Shown one piece after another: positions 25,769 through 33,924 of a stretch of 64,000 bases of DNA (the stretch's first letter is position 1; each line of letters begins with the position of its first letter). The stretch comes from Microbacterium sp. B35-30 (lineage in GTDB: Bacteria; Actinomycetota; Actinomycetes; Actinomycetales; Microbacteriaceae). The notes beneath the pieces are model-generated. The model made no database searches. It saw only the letters and a program-made list of their open reading frames with translations, and had not been told where the DNA came from. The translations under genes were made by a program, and so were the position numbers. Location of the stretch: contig NZ_MWLQ01000018.1 in assembly GCF_010634855.1 (NCBI RefSeq), forward strand, positions 186,001 to 250,000, read 5' to 3'.

Positions 25769-26062
25769 ATGAAGTCCATCACCGTTCAGCAGCTGCGTGA
25801 GCGCGTCGACACTCCGCTCATCGACGTGCGCGAGGTCGACGAGTTCGCTGCAGGGCACGTGCCCAGGGCGGTCAACATCCCGATGTCCGCGATCGGCAGC
25901 CGGCTCGACGAACTGCCCGACGGCGCGTTCGACGTCATCTGCGCGATCGGGGGCCGTTCGGGCCGCGTGGTCGCGGCTCTCGAGGCGCGCGGCTACGACG
26001 CGACCAACGTCGACGGCGGCACGAACGAGTGGATCGCCGCCGGCTACCCGGTCGAGGCGTGA
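25769..26062 (+). CDS. Rhodanese-like domain protein
   Basis: 97 residues, a single rhodanese domain: LIDVREVDEFAAGHVPRAVNIPMSAI, then the active-site cysteine in ICAIGGRSGRV and the final YDATNVDGGTNEWIAAGYP. The cysteine loop CAIGGRS matches single-domain sulphurtransferases that pass persulphide sulphur to acceptors. GAGAGG precedes the ATG. It is followed by the glutaredoxin-like gene and the two may act together in thiol chemistry. Confidence 0.88.
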   Translation: MKSITVQQLRERVDTPLIDVREVDEFAAGHVPRAVNIPMSAIGSRLDELPDGAFDVICAIGGRSGRVVAALEARGYDATNVDGGTNEWIAAGYPVEA

Positions 26063-26105
26063 CGGCGGCCGGCGTGACGGCGGTGCGCGCGACGGCGGTG
26101 CCGCG

Positions 26106-26357
26106 GTGACGACCATCACCCTCATCGGCAAGCCGGACTGCCACCTGTGCGACGTCGCCCGCGAGGTCGTCGAGACGGTTGTGGCCGAACTCCCGGAGGA
26201 CGCCGTCGACATCGACGAGCTCTCGATCGCCGACGATCCCGCGCTCTACGCGCAGTGGTGGGAGAAGATCCCCGTCGTGCTCATCGACGGCGAGCTGCAC
26301 GGTCACTGGCGTGTGTCGCCCGACCGTCTGCGCGCGGCGCTCACCGCCGCCCGCTGA
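26106..26357 (+). CDS. Glutaredoxin-like protein
   Basis: 83 residues with the thioredoxin-fold start TITLIGKPDCHLCDVAREVVE; the redox pair is CHLC, followed by IPVVLIDGELHGHW with the conserved cis-proline. It resembles the DUF836 (glutaredoxin 2-like) family of small dithiol proteins. The GTG start lacks a Shine-Dalgarno; the 43 bp before it are made of repeated GGCGTGACGGCGG-like units, so translation may depend on the rhodanese gene upstream. Confidence 0.78.
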   Translation: MTTITLIGKPDCHLCDVAREVVETVVAELPEDAVDIDELSIADDPALYAQWWEKIPVVLIDGELHGHWRVSPDRLRAALTAAR

Positions 26358-26459
26358 CCCGCTCCTCGATCTCGGCGACCGCACCGCCCGCCGCGCTCTT
26401 CGCCCTGACCGATTCGGTGCCGTTCAGCGTGCGTGGCGCGTGAGCCGCGGCGTCCGTGT

Positions 26460-26588
26460 TCCTCATCTGAGGACCTGAGCCGATTTGAGGGACGACGCGC
26501 CGGAAGTCGCCCGCATTCCGGCTCCGTTCCTCGAATGAGGATCGTGGCACCGCGGGGCCGATCCGATCGCGTTCCTCTGATGAGGAAC
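26460..26588. repeat. Three TCCTC...GAGGA mini-palindromes
   Basis: TCCTCATCTGAGGA (26460-26473), TCCTCGAATGAGGA (26528-26541) and GTTCCTCTGATGAGGAAC (26571-26588) lie in the 266 bp between two convergent genes. No gene is seen in this interval. Confidence 0.6.
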
Positions 26589-26623
26589 AGCGGGCGAAGA
26601 CGGTTCGGGACGGATGCCGCGGC

Positions 26624-27505
26624 TCAGCCGGCCACGCGGGTGCGGAGGGCGTCGAGCTCGGCGTCGGTCAGGCCGCCCGACTGCAGGTACGCCGCCGAGC
26701 CGCCGCGCTCGTCGAGCCACGACAGCGCCTGTGCGATGGCCGCGGGAGGGGTGCCGGTGACCAACTCGCGGATCTCCGGAGTGAGCGGCGCGCCCATCTG
26801 CTCGATGCCGGCGAGCATGCGGTCCGCCCACGGGCCGGCGAGGTTCCGCTCCGAGACGGCGTAGTCGGCGATCACCGCGTCCCGGTCGACGCCGACGGCG
26901 TCGAGGACGAGAGCCACAGCCACGCCGGTGCGGTCCTTGCCGGCGGTGCAGTGAATGAGGACCGCAGACCCGTTGCCGTCGACAGTCCCCGCTCCCTCTC
27001 CACCCATCGCCGGCTCGCTGCGCGGAGCCTCGGGGGGCGGGGACCCTCCCGTGTCTTGCTGCGCCTCGCCCAGTCCGGGTGCCGCGATGCGGCGGGCCGC
27101 CTCGGCGAACGAGGTCGCGCCGTGCTCGAGCATCTGGACGTACAGCTCGCCGAGGCGGGGGAGTGTCGCGAGGATCTGCTTCGCCACGCCGGTGTCGATG
27201 GGGCCGTCGGCCCGCGCTGCGGCGCCGGCAGCGCCGGTGAGCGCGCCTTCGAGGACGGAGAGCTCGACCACCTTGAGGGCGCGGTCGGCCGGCAGACGGT
27301 CAGGCGCGGCCGCCTGCTCCATCGGCGTGCGGAAGTCCACGATGACGCCGATCGGGCTGGCCGAAAGACCCGCGACGCCGGCGTCGGTCAGGCCGATGAG
27401 CCCCTCGGAGCGGTAGAGCACGCCGGAGCGGACGCTGCCGCCCGTTGCGAGGGGGAGACCGCCGAGGTCACGGAAGTTCTGGAGTCCGTCGAGAGTGATC
27501 GTCAC
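26624..27505 (-). CDS. Tyrosine-protein phosphatase (DSP/PTP-like)
   Basis: 293 residues. The N-terminus NFRDLGG, YRSEGLIGLTDAG and VDFRTPMEQ plus the P-loop HCTAGKDRTG identify the actinobacterial/mycobacterial PtpB-like tyrosine/lipid phosphatase group. The catalytic cysteine, arginine and the extra lysine of the CxxGKDR type are present. About 35 residues before the P-loop (approximately 147-182) are a Pro/Gly-rich insert lacking in the core fold, encoded by a locally palindromic GC-rich stretch (8-bp arms at 26985 and 27037). The GTG start has TAATCC 6 nt upstream. Confidence 0.87.
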   Translation of the reverse strand: MTITLDGLQNFRDLGGLPLATGGSVRSGVLYRSEGLIGLTDAGVAGLSASPIGVIVDFRTPMEQAAAPDRLPADRALKVVELSVLEGALTGAAGAAARADGPIDTGVAKQILATLPRLGELYVQMLEHGATSFAEAARRIAAPGLGEAQQDTGGSPPPEAPRSEPAMGGEGAGTVDGNGSAVLIHCTAGKDRTGVAVALVLDAVGVDRDAVIADYAVSERNLAGPWADRMLAGIEQMGAPLTPEIRELVTGTPPAAIAQALSWLDERGGSAAYLQSGGLTDAELDALRTRVAG

Positions 27506-27511
27506 TCTCGA

Positions 27512-27517
27512 GGATTA
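27512..27517 (-). promoter_or_regulatory. -10 box of the phosphatase gene
   Basis: TAATCC on the minus strand, 6 nt before the GTG. Confidence 0.45.
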
Positions 27518-27575
27518 CCACACCCGCGTGTACGCGCTGGTCTCGTGAATGCCGTCCGGGTCGGCGCTCGCCTGA

Positions 27576-28916
27576 TCAGGGGGCGAGGCGCGTCGGGCCG
27601 CGGAAGAGGTAGGTGACCTCGCGGATCGACGACTCGCCGAGCAGCAGCATGAGCACGCGCGCGAGGCCCATGCCGAAGCCGCCGTGGGGCGGGGCGCCGT
27701 AGCGGAAGAAGTCGAAGTAGAAGTCGAGGTGCTCGGCACCGAGACCCTTCTCCTTCGCCTGCTCGATGAGCACGTCGACGCGGTGCTCGCGCTGCGCGCC
27801 CGTGGTGATCTCCACACCCCTGAACAGCAGGTCGTACGACTTCGTCAGCCCGGTCTCCTCGTCGCGCATGTGGTAAAACGCGCGGATCTCCGGGTGGTAG
27901 TCGGTGATGAACACGAACTGGTGTCCGTACGTCTCCTCGACGTGGGCCGAGATCTGACGCTCACCCTCGGGGTCGAGGTCGCCGTCGGTGCGGGGGATTT
28001 CGTAGCCGCGGCTCTTCACGATCTCGCGCGCCTCGGCGAGCGGGATGCGCGGGAACGGAATCGCGGGCACCTGCACCTCGAGGCCGAACAGCTCCTCGAT
28101 CTCGGCGCCGTGCTTGTCTTTCACCGCCTGGAACGCGGTCTGCAGCAGCTCCTCCTGCATCGCGGCGACGTCCTCGTGCGAGTCGATCCAGCTGATCTCC
28201 GCGTCGACGGAGGTGAACTCGGTGGCGTGGCGCGAGGTGAACGAGGGGTCCGCGCGGAAGGCCGGGGCGATCTCGAAGATCTTGCCGAAGCCGGCGACCT
28301 GCGCCATCTGCTTGAAGAACTGCGGCGACTGTGCGAGGTACGCCGTCTGGTCGCCGAAGTACTCGAGCGAGAACAGTTCGGCGTTGGACTCGGATGCCGA
28401 GGCCATGAGCTTCGGCGAGTGCACCTCGATGTAGTCGCGGTCGATCCAGTACGAGCGGAAGGCGTGCTCGAGGGTCGTCTGCACGCGGAAGATGAGGTTG
28501 TTGCGGCGCTGGCGGAGGTCGAGGAAGCGCCAGTCCATGCGCTTGTCCATGCCGCTGTCGGCGGCGATGGGCGTCTCGGGCAGAGCGGCGGCCGCGATGT
28601 CGAGTGCGCGGATCTTGATCTCGACGCCGCCGAGCTTCACGCGCTCGTCGTGCTTCAGCTCACCCGCGACCGTCAGGAACGTGCCGGTGGCGAGATTCGA
28701 GATGAGGTCGGTGAGGGCCAGGGCCGCGGCATCCTGTTCCGACCCGTCCTCGGCCGGCCGCGTCGCCGGGTTGACCAGCTGCACCGCCCCGGTCTCGTCG
28801 CGAAGGATGACGAACTGCACCTTCTTCTGATCGCGGACGGTCTCGACCCATCCGGAGACGGAGACGGGGCCGTCGGAGAGGCCCTTGAGCTGGTTGACGA
28901 GAACGCGTTCGGTCAC
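27576..28916 (-). CDS. aspS: Aspartate--tRNA(Asp/Asn) ligase, archaeal-type
   Basis: 446 residues: an N-terminal OB-fold anticodon domain (VSVSGWVETVRDQKKVQFVILRD) and a class II catalytic core with motif 2 (FEIAPAFRADPSFTSRHATEFTSVDAEISW) and motif 3 (GFGMGLARVLMLLLG). The length and the absence of the large GAD insertion of the usual ~590-residue bacterial AspRS place it in the archaeal/eukaryotic-like class, which often charges both tRNA-Asp and tRNA-Asn. The GTG at 28916 is chosen because TAGACT lies 8 nt upstream; a longer in-frame start would add a Pro/Gly-rich tail from a non-coding hairpin region. Confidence 0.9.
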   Translation of the reverse strand: MTERVLVNQLKGLSDGPVSVSGWVETVRDQKKVQFVILRDETGAVQLVNPATRPAEDGSEQDAAALALTDLISNLATGTFLTVAGELKHDERVKLGGVEIKIRALDIAAAALPETPIAADSGMDKRMDWRFLDLRQRRNNLIFRVQTTLEHAFRSYWIDRDYIEVHSPKLMASASESNAELFSLEYFGDQTAYLAQSPQFFKQMAQVAGFGKIFEIAPAFRADPSFTSRHATEFTSVDAEISWIDSHEDVAAMQEELLQTAFQAVKDKHGAEIEELFGLEVQVPAIPFPRIPLAEAREIVKSRGYEIPRTDGDLDPEGERQISAHVEETYGHQFVFITDYHPEIRAFYHMRDEETGLTKSYDLLFRGVEITTGAQREHRVDVLIEQAKEKGLGAEHLDFYFDFFRYGAPPHGGFGMGLARVLMLLLGESSIREVTYLFRGPTRLAP

Positions 28917-28924
28917 GAGCGACA

Positions 28925-28930
28925 AGTCTA
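28925..28930 (-). promoter_or_regulatory. -10 box of aspS
   Basis: TAGACT on the minus strand, 8 nt before the GTG. Confidence 0.5.
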
Positions 28931-29097
28931 CGTCGCGGCCTGGGCCCGGAAGCCCAGGGGCCCCGGGCGACCCCCGGGGGGATTGGGGGGCTGGCACCCA
29001 GGAACGATTCACCCGCCCCGCCTAGCGTGGAGGAGTCGTCGCCCTCAGGGCACGGCCGCCGCCATCCTCGAGCCCGCCCACAGATCTGGAACCCGGA

Positions 29098-29778
29098 ATG
29101 ACGACCGTGAAGACGACCGATGGATCCTGGCTGAGCACCCTCGCGGACTGGGCGGTCTCGCTCATGGATGTGATCGGGCCCGCCGGCGCGGGCATCGCGA
29201 TCGCGATGGAGAACCTGTTCCCACCCCTGCCGAGCGAGGTGATCCTGCCGATGGCGGGACTGGCCGCGAGCCGCGGCTCGTTCACCGTCGTCGAGGCTCT
29301 CGTGTGGACCACCGCGGGTTCCGTCATCGGGGCGCTGCTGCTGTACGGCCTGGGCGCCTGGCTCGGCGTGGGGCGGCTGCGGGCGATCGCGGCGAAGGTG
29401 CCGCTGCTGAAGCCGGAAGACATCGACCGCACAGTCGCGTGGTTCGAACGGCACGGCGGCAAGGCCGTGTTCTTCGGCCGCATGATCCCGATCTTCCGGA
29501 GCCTGATCTCCATCCCCGCCGGCATCACCCGCATGCCGGTGTGGCGGTTCGCTCTGCTGACGGCGGCGGGAAGCCTGCTCTGGAACTCGATCTTCGTGCT
29601 GTCGGGGTACTTCCTCGGCGAGTCCTGGCACATCGTCGAGCGCTACGCCGACATCCTGCAGTACGTCGTGATCGCGGTCGCGGTGGCGGCCGTCGTCTGG
29701 TTCGTGTGGGCGCGCGTGCGCGAGACGCTCGCCACGCGAGACTCCCGCGATCGACGCGGCGAGCCCGAGCTGGACTGA
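29098..29778 (+). CDS. DedA-family membrane protein
   Basis: 226 residues. DedA/SNARE-associated signatures are AMENLFPPLPSEVILPMAGLAA near the N-terminus and FFGRMIPIFRSLISIPAGITRMPVWRF in the middle; both carry the conserved acidic and arginine residues. Family members are proton-dependent transporters or scramblases that recycle undecaprenyl phosphate or phospholipids. A TAGCGT box (29023-29028) lies 69 bp upstream, so this gene probably has a leader. It diverges from aspS. Confidence 0.9.
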   Translation: MTTVKTTDGSWLSTLADWAVSLMDVIGPAGAGIAIAMENLFPPLPSEVILPMAGLAASRGSFTVVEALVWTTAGSVIGALLLYGLGAWLGVGRLRAIAAKVPLLKPEDIDRTVAWFERHGGKAVFFGRMIPIFRSLISIPAGITRMPVWRFALLTAAGSLLWNSIFVLSGYFLGESWHIVERYADILQYVVIAVAVAAVVWFVWARVRETLATRDSRDRRGEPELD

Positions 29779-29804
29779 GTCCGAGTGCGCTCGAGCCCCA
29801 GCCG

Positions 29805-29868
29805 GGAACCGCGAAAGGGTATGTTTCCGCAGCGCTCCGCGTGCGGAGATCTACCCTTTCGCGGTTCC
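29805..29868. repeat. GCGAAAGGGTA hairpin, copy 2 (probable terminator)
   Basis: 27-bp arms (29805-29831 and 29842-29868) with three mismatches and a 10-nt loop; it begins 26 bp after the DedA stop. Confidence 0.8.
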
Positions 29869-29933
29869 ATGGGCGCCGTGCGCGGTGCCGGAACCTGGGA
29901 GCACGCTCAGCCGGCCCATAGACGAGCCCCACG

Positions 29934-29939
29934 TAGACT
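29934..29939 (+). promoter_or_regulatory. -10 box of the cytochrome c maturation operon
   Basis: TAGACT, 6 nt before the GTG at 29946. Confidence 0.55.
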
Positions 29940-29945
29940 GGGGCG

Positions 29946-30575
29946 GTGCCCGCAGCTCGCCTTCATCTCGTGCGCCACGGGGAGGTTCACAACCCCGCCC
30001 GCGTGCTCTACGGGCGACTGCCGGGCTACGGCCTCAGCGCGGACGGCCGCCGCATGGCCCGCCAGGCTGCCGAGTACGTCGCCTCGCTCGAGCGCCCGGT
30101 CTCGACGCTGATCTGCTCGCCGCTGCAGCGCGCCCAGGAATCCGCAGAGCCGTTCGCCGAGATGTTCGGCCTGGAGCCCGTCATCGACGAGCGCGTCATC
30201 GAGCCGACCAACGTCTTCGAGGGCAAGCGCATGGCGATCGCCCTCGTCAATCCGTGGAACTGGCGCCACCTGCGCAAGCCGGCGCTGCCGAGCTGGGGTG
30301 AGCCGTACGCGGACGTCGTGGGCCGTATGAACTCGGCCATGACGCACGCATGGGATGCCGCGGACGCCGGCGACGTCGTCATCGTGTCGCATCAGCTGCC
30401 GATCTGGATCACGCATCTCGCGGTCGCGGCACTGCCGCTGCGGCACGACCCGCGCGAGCGCCGCTGCGCGCTGTCGAGCGTGACGAGCTTCGAGATGGTC
30501 GACAAGAAGTGGACCGAGATCGCCTACGCCGAGCCGGCGTCGACGGCCGGCGCCGTGGATGTGGGGGCGGTATGA
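29946..30575 (+). CDS. Histidine phosphatase family protein
   Basis: 209 residues. The catalytic RHGEVHNPAR at the N-terminus, the second arginine in ICSPLQRAQESAEPF, the acid in VIEPTNVFEG and the second histidine in VIVSHQLPIWI give a complete phosphoglycerate-mutase-like active site. The biological substrate is unknown. It heads an operon: its stop overlaps the next ATG (ATGA), and four cytochrome c maturation genes follow, an arrangement I recall from other actinobacteria. Confidence 0.88.
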   Translation: MPAARLHLVRHGEVHNPARVLYGRLPGYGLSADGRRMARQAAEYVASLERPVSTLICSPLQRAQESAEPFAEMFGLEPVIDERVIEPTNVFEGKRMAIALVNPWNWRHLRKPALPSWGEPYADVVGRMNSAMTHAWDAADAGDVVIVSHQLPIWITHLAVAALPLRHDPRERRCALSSVTSFEMVDKKWTEIAYAEPASTAGAVDVGAV

Positions 30576-31210
30576 CCGGGCGGCGGTCGCTGAGTGGGCG
30601 AAGCGGGACGAGGCGCAGGGGGATGGCCGCGGCATCCGGTGTTCTCGTCGTCGGTCTGATCGCGGGTCTTGCCGCGTGCACGAGCGATCCCCTCGCCGAG
30701 CAGTACCGCTCCGGCGACAACAAGGGCTTCGTCGCGGCCGACGGCTTCGCGGTCGACGAGATCTCGACGGACGAGCGCACCGAGCCGGTCGAGTTCGAGG
30801 CTGTCCTCGACACCGGCGGCACGGCCTCGAGCGCCGACTACGCGGGCGACGTGCTCGTCGTGAACTTCTGGTACGCCGGCTGCGCGCCGTGCCGGGTCGA
30901 GGCGCCCGAGCTCGCCGCCGCCGACGCGGCCTTCGAGGGGCAGGACGTCGCGTTCCTCGGCGTGAACCTCTACGACGGTGCCGAGGCCTCCCGCGCCTTC
31001 GCCGAGACGTACGGCGTCGCCTACCCGAGCGCCCTCGCGACCGAGGACGGGTCGATCAAACTCGCGTTCGCGGGTGAGACGCCGCTGAACGCGGTCCCGG
31101 TGACGCTCGTGCTCGACAAGGACGGCCGGGTCGCCGCGCGCCTGGTGGGGCAGATCGAAGACGCGTCGATCCTCGAGACCATCGTGCGCGAGACACTGGA
31201 GGAGTCGTGA
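30572..31210 (+). CDS. TlpA/ResA-like thioredoxin lipoprotein
   Basis: 212 residues. A basic N-terminus, hydrophobic helix and lipobox ending LAAC (cysteine about residue 30) anchor it outside the membrane; the AhpC/TSA-type thioredoxin domain follows with VLVVNFWYAGCAPCRVEAPEL (redox CAPC) and the cis-proline in NAVPVTLVLD. It most likely keeps apocytochrome c haem-site cysteines reduced, receiving electrons through CcdA encoded next. The start overlaps the phosphatase stop and the stop overlaps the ccdA start. Confidence 0.9.
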   Translation: MTGRRSLSGRSGTRRRGMAAASGVLVVGLIAGLAACTSDPLAEQYRSGDNKGFVAADGFAVDEISTDERTEPVEFEAVLDTGGTASSADYAGDVLVVNFWYAGCAPCRVEAPELAAADAAFEGQDVAFLGVNLYDGAEASRAFAETYGVAYPSALATEDGSIKLAFAGETPLNAVPVTLVLDKDGRVAARLVGQIEDASILETIVRETLEES

Positions 31211-32133
31211 ACCTCGGCGCGCTGGTCGCCGACGGGTCGCTGCTCATCGCGATCCCGATCGCGGTCCTCGCCGGCGCGCTCTCATTCCTCTCTCCCTGCG
31301 TGCTTCCGCTGGTTCCGGGGTACCTCGGCTTCATCGGCGGCGCGGTGAGCCCCCGACCGGCGCGGGTGGGGACGGATGCCGCGGCGGAAGGCTCCTCGAA
31401 GGTCCGAGGCGTTTCGTCTCTGCGTTTCGACTCGCGAGCTCGCTCAACGACCGCGACCGACGTCGCTCCGGCGGCCGAGAGCCCTCGATCGTTGAGCGAG
31501 GGAGCGCCGGCGACCGGGACGAGACGCCCCGAGCCGGCGAGGGATGCCGAACCCGGGCGCGGGCGCCTCGTGCTCGGTGTGCTGCTGTTCATCGCCGGGT
31601 TCACCGTGGTCTTCGTCAGCATGGCGATGCTCGGCGGCACCCTCGGACGCTTCCTGTTCGAGTACGCCGACCTCATCACCCGGATCCTCGGTGTCGTCAT
31701 CATCGCGATGGGCCTCGTCTTCATCGGCTGGTTCGGCATGGCGCAGCGCATCACGCGGCCGCAGGTGCGCGGCAATCTCGGGCTGATCGGCGCGCCGCTG
31801 CTGGGGATCGCGCTCGGCATCGGCTGGGCGCCGTGCATCGGACCTACCCTTGCCGTCATCCTCACGATGGCGTTCGACTCCGGGTCGGCGGCGCGCGCGG
31901 CGCTCCTCGGCGTGGCCTACTCGCTGGGGCTCGGCATCCCGTTCCTCCTGCTCACCCTCGGCTTCGGCTGGGCGACGCGCTCGGTCTCGTTCGTGCGCCG
32001 ACACATCCGCGCCGTCAACGTCATCGGCGGGGTGCTGCTGATCGTGCTGGGCCTCCTGATGGTGACCGGCGTGTGGACCGCCGTGATGGCCCAGCTCCAG
32101 GGGGTGTTCGCCAGTGTCCCGGCCCCGCTCTGA
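31207..32133 (+). CDS. ccdA: CcdA-type thiol-disulphide transmembrane carrier with an inserted repeat segment
   Basis: 308 residues, about 70 longer than usual. The first helix pair carries SFLSPCVLPLVPGYLGFIGG and the second half carries GIGWAPCIGPTLAVIL, giving the two functional cysteines that pass reducing power from the cytoplasm to the TlpA-like protein. Between the first and second helices, residues about 49-118 are a low-complexity, hydrophilic insert encoded largely by a palindromic repeat (31408-31528). The insert lies in a loop and keeps the frame, so the protein is probably functional. The GTG start overlaps the upstream TGA. Confidence 0.88.
   Translation: MNLGALVADGSLLIAIPIAVLAGALSFLSPCVLPLVPGYLGFIGGAVSPRPARVGTDAAAEGSSKVRGVSSLRFDSRARSTTATDVAPAAESPRSLSEGAPATGTRRPEPARDAEPGRGRLVLGVLLFIAGFTVVFVSMAMLGGTLGRFLFEYADLITRILGVVIIAMGLVFIGWFGMAQRITRPQVRGNLGLIGAPLLGIALGIGWAPCIGPTLAVILTMAFDSGSAARAALLGVAYSLGLGIPFLLLTLGFGWATRSVSFVRRHIRAVNVIGGVLLIVLGLLMVTGVWTAVMAQLQGVFASVPAPL
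31408..31528. repeat. GGTCGTTGAGCGAG-family palindromic element inside ccdA
   Basis: Nested inverted repeat: outer GGCGTTTCGTC (31408-31418) / GACGAGACGCC (31518-31528), one mismatch; inner CTCGCTCAACGA (31439-31450) / TCGTTGAGCGAG (31489-31500), perfect. Bases 31422-31452 match the copies in the mmpL and metH genes at 30 of 31 positions on the opposite strand. Confidence 0.85.
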
Positions 32134-33919
32134 CGCTTCGACCGGCTCTGACGCCTCGACCGGCTCAGCCGCTTCGACGGGCTCAGCGGCCGGGTCGGCG
32201 GCGGCCGACCCGCTGCGTCCGGCCGATCACGCGGACGCGGTCGATCCGGTATCCGGCTCCGACGGCATCACCCAGCCGGCGCTCGGCGTCGTCGGGTGGC
32301 TGCGGTGGGGGTGGCGCCAGCTCACCTCCATGCGCACCGCGCTCGTGCTCCTGCTGCTGCTCGCCATCGCGGCGGTGCCCGGGTCGCTCGTGCCGCAGCG
32401 CAGCGCCGACCCCAACGGCGTGCGCCAGTACTTCGTCGACAACCCCGACCTCGCGCCGGTGCTCGACAATCTGAGCCTGTTCGACGTGTACACGTCGCCG
32501 TGGTTCTCGGCGATCTACATCCTGCTGTTCGTCTCGCTCGTCGGCTGCGTCATCCCGCGCACCAAGCACCACTACAAGGCGATGCGCGCGCAGCCGCCGC
32601 GCACGCCCGCCCGCCTGTCGCGGCTCGACGTCCACCACTCCGAGATCCTCGAGTGTCAGGACGACCAGGATGCCGCAGCCGCCGCGGCGGCCGCGGTCGA
32701 CGCGGCGCAGCAGCAGCTGCGCAAGGCCGGCTACCGCGTCGCGAGGTACGACGGCGGCAGGGCGTTCTCGGTCTCGGCCGAGCGCGGCTACCTCCGCGAG
32801 ACCGGCAACCTCGTCTTCCATGCCTCGCTGGTGGGCGTGCTGCTGGCCGTCGGCATCGGCGGCGGCTTCACCTACACCGGGCAGACAGTCATCATCGAGG
32901 GCCGCACCTGGGTCAACACGATGCTCGACTACACGTCGTTCAATCCGGGCCGGTTCGTCGACGAGGACGCGCTCACGCCGTACGCCCTCACCCTCGACGA
33001 CTTCTCGCTGTCGTACGTGGCACCGGGCCAGCAGGGTGCCGGACAGGCGGGCGACTTCGTCGCGCACCTGTCCACCCAGTTCCCGGACGCCGACGCCGGC
33101 ACCGGCGAGGTGCGCGTGAATCACCCGCTGCAGATCGCAGGCGACAAGGTCTACCTCATGGGCAACGGCTACGCCCCGACCATCACGGTCCGCAACGGCG
33201 ACGGCGACGTGGTCTTCTCCGAGCCGGTGCCCTTCCTGCCGCAGGACAACAACATGACCTCGCAGGGCGTCGTGAAGGTCCCCGACGGGCTGCGTGAGCA
33301 GGTCGGCATGGTCGGCTTCTTCTATCCGACGGCGCAGGAGCTCACCAACGGCGCCCTCACATCGGTGTACGGCGACCTCGAGTATCCGATGCTCACGTTC
33401 TGGGTCTACGCCGGCGACCTCGGCATAGACGGCGGCGTGCCGAAGTCGGTGTACACCCTCGATCCCGCCGAGATGACGCAGCTCGCCGGCGGCGACTCGG
33501 GCGCCGAGTCGCTCGAGCTGAAGCCCGGTGAGACCGTCGACCTGCCCGACGGGCTCGGGACCGTCACCTTCGACAACGAGGCGCCCGAGGGCGCGGCCGG
33601 GTTCCAGGACTCGGTCAAGCGCTACGTGTCGCTGTCGATCCACCGTGACGCAGCGGCCACGTGGGTGCTGGTGTTCGCGGTGCTCGCCACTGCCGGCCTG
33701 CTCGCCGCGCTGTTCATCCCGCGTCGGCGCATGTGGGTGCGCGCGACGCCGCAGGGCCACACCGTGCAGCTCGAGTACGCAGGTCTCGCTCGCGGGGAGG
33801 ATCCGGCGCTCGACGGCGCCGTCGATCAGTTCGCCCAGCGGCATCTCGCCTCGCTGGCAGACCGTGAGCCGGCCGGCGCCCGTCCCGCCCGGCCCGAAAC
33901 CACCCCCGACGTAGACTGA
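32114..33919 (+). CDS. resB: Cytochrome c biogenesis protein ResB
   Basis: 601 residues. After a 60-residue polar tail come three close helices (about 75-95, 125-145, 235-255), a large extracytoplasmic domain and a last helix at about 515-535; this is the ResB/Ccs1 layout. ResB and CcsB together carry haem across the membrane and ligate it to apocytochrome c. Landmarks: WRQLTSMRTALVLLLLLAIAAVPGSLVPQR, FRYLRETGNLVFHASLVGVLL-like segment and SSQGVVKVPDGL-like region. The GTG start lies inside the end of ccdA (20-bp overlap); the first 30 residues are built on an 18-bp tandem repeat. Confidence 0.9.
   Translation: MSRPRSDASTGSDASTGSAASTGSAAGSAAADPLRPADHADAVDPVSGSDGITQPALGVVGWLRWGWRQLTSMRTALVLLLLLAIAAVPGSLVPQRSADPNGVRQYFVDNPDLAPVLDNLSLFDVYTSPWFSAIYILLFVSLVGCVIPRTKHHYKAMRAQPPRTPARLSRLDVHHSEILECQDDQDAAAAAAAAVDAAQQQLRKAGYRVARYDGGRAFSVSAERGYLRETGNLVFHASLVGVLLAVGIGGGFTYTGQTVIIEGRTWVNTMLDYTSFNPGRFVDEDALTPYALTLDDFSLSYVAPGQQGAGQAGDFVAHLSTQFPDADAGTGEVRVNHPLQIAGDKVYLMGNGYAPTITVRNGDGDVVFSEPVPFLPQDNNMTSQGVVKVPDGLREQVGMVGFFYPTAQELTNGALTSVYGDLEYPMLTFWVYAGDLGIDGGVPKSVYTLDPAEMTQLAGGDSGAESLELKPGETVDLPDGLGTVTFDNEAPEGAAGFQDSVKRYVSLSIHRDAAATWVLVFAVLATAGLLAALFIPRRRMWVRATPQGHTVQLEYAGLARGEDPALDGAVDQFAQRHLASLADREPAGARPARPETTPDVD
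32132..32185 (+). repeat. Three 18-bp tandem repeats at the ccdA/resB junction
   Basis: GACGCTTCGACCGGCTCT-like units encode DASTGS, DASTGS and AASTGS of the ResB N-terminus; the first unit overlaps the ccdA stop codon. Confidence 0.75.
33912..33917 (+). promoter_or_regulatory. Possible internal -10 before ccsB
   Basis: TAGACT, 7 nt before the ATG and overlapping the last codons of resB; it would allow ccsB to be transcribed separately. Confidence 0.4.
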
Positions 33920-33924
33920 GGACC

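Noticed and set aside
27576..29012. AspRS start at 29012
   Set aside because: It would add 32 Pro/Gly-rich residues encoded by GC-rich hairpin sequence upstream of the TAGACT promoter box.
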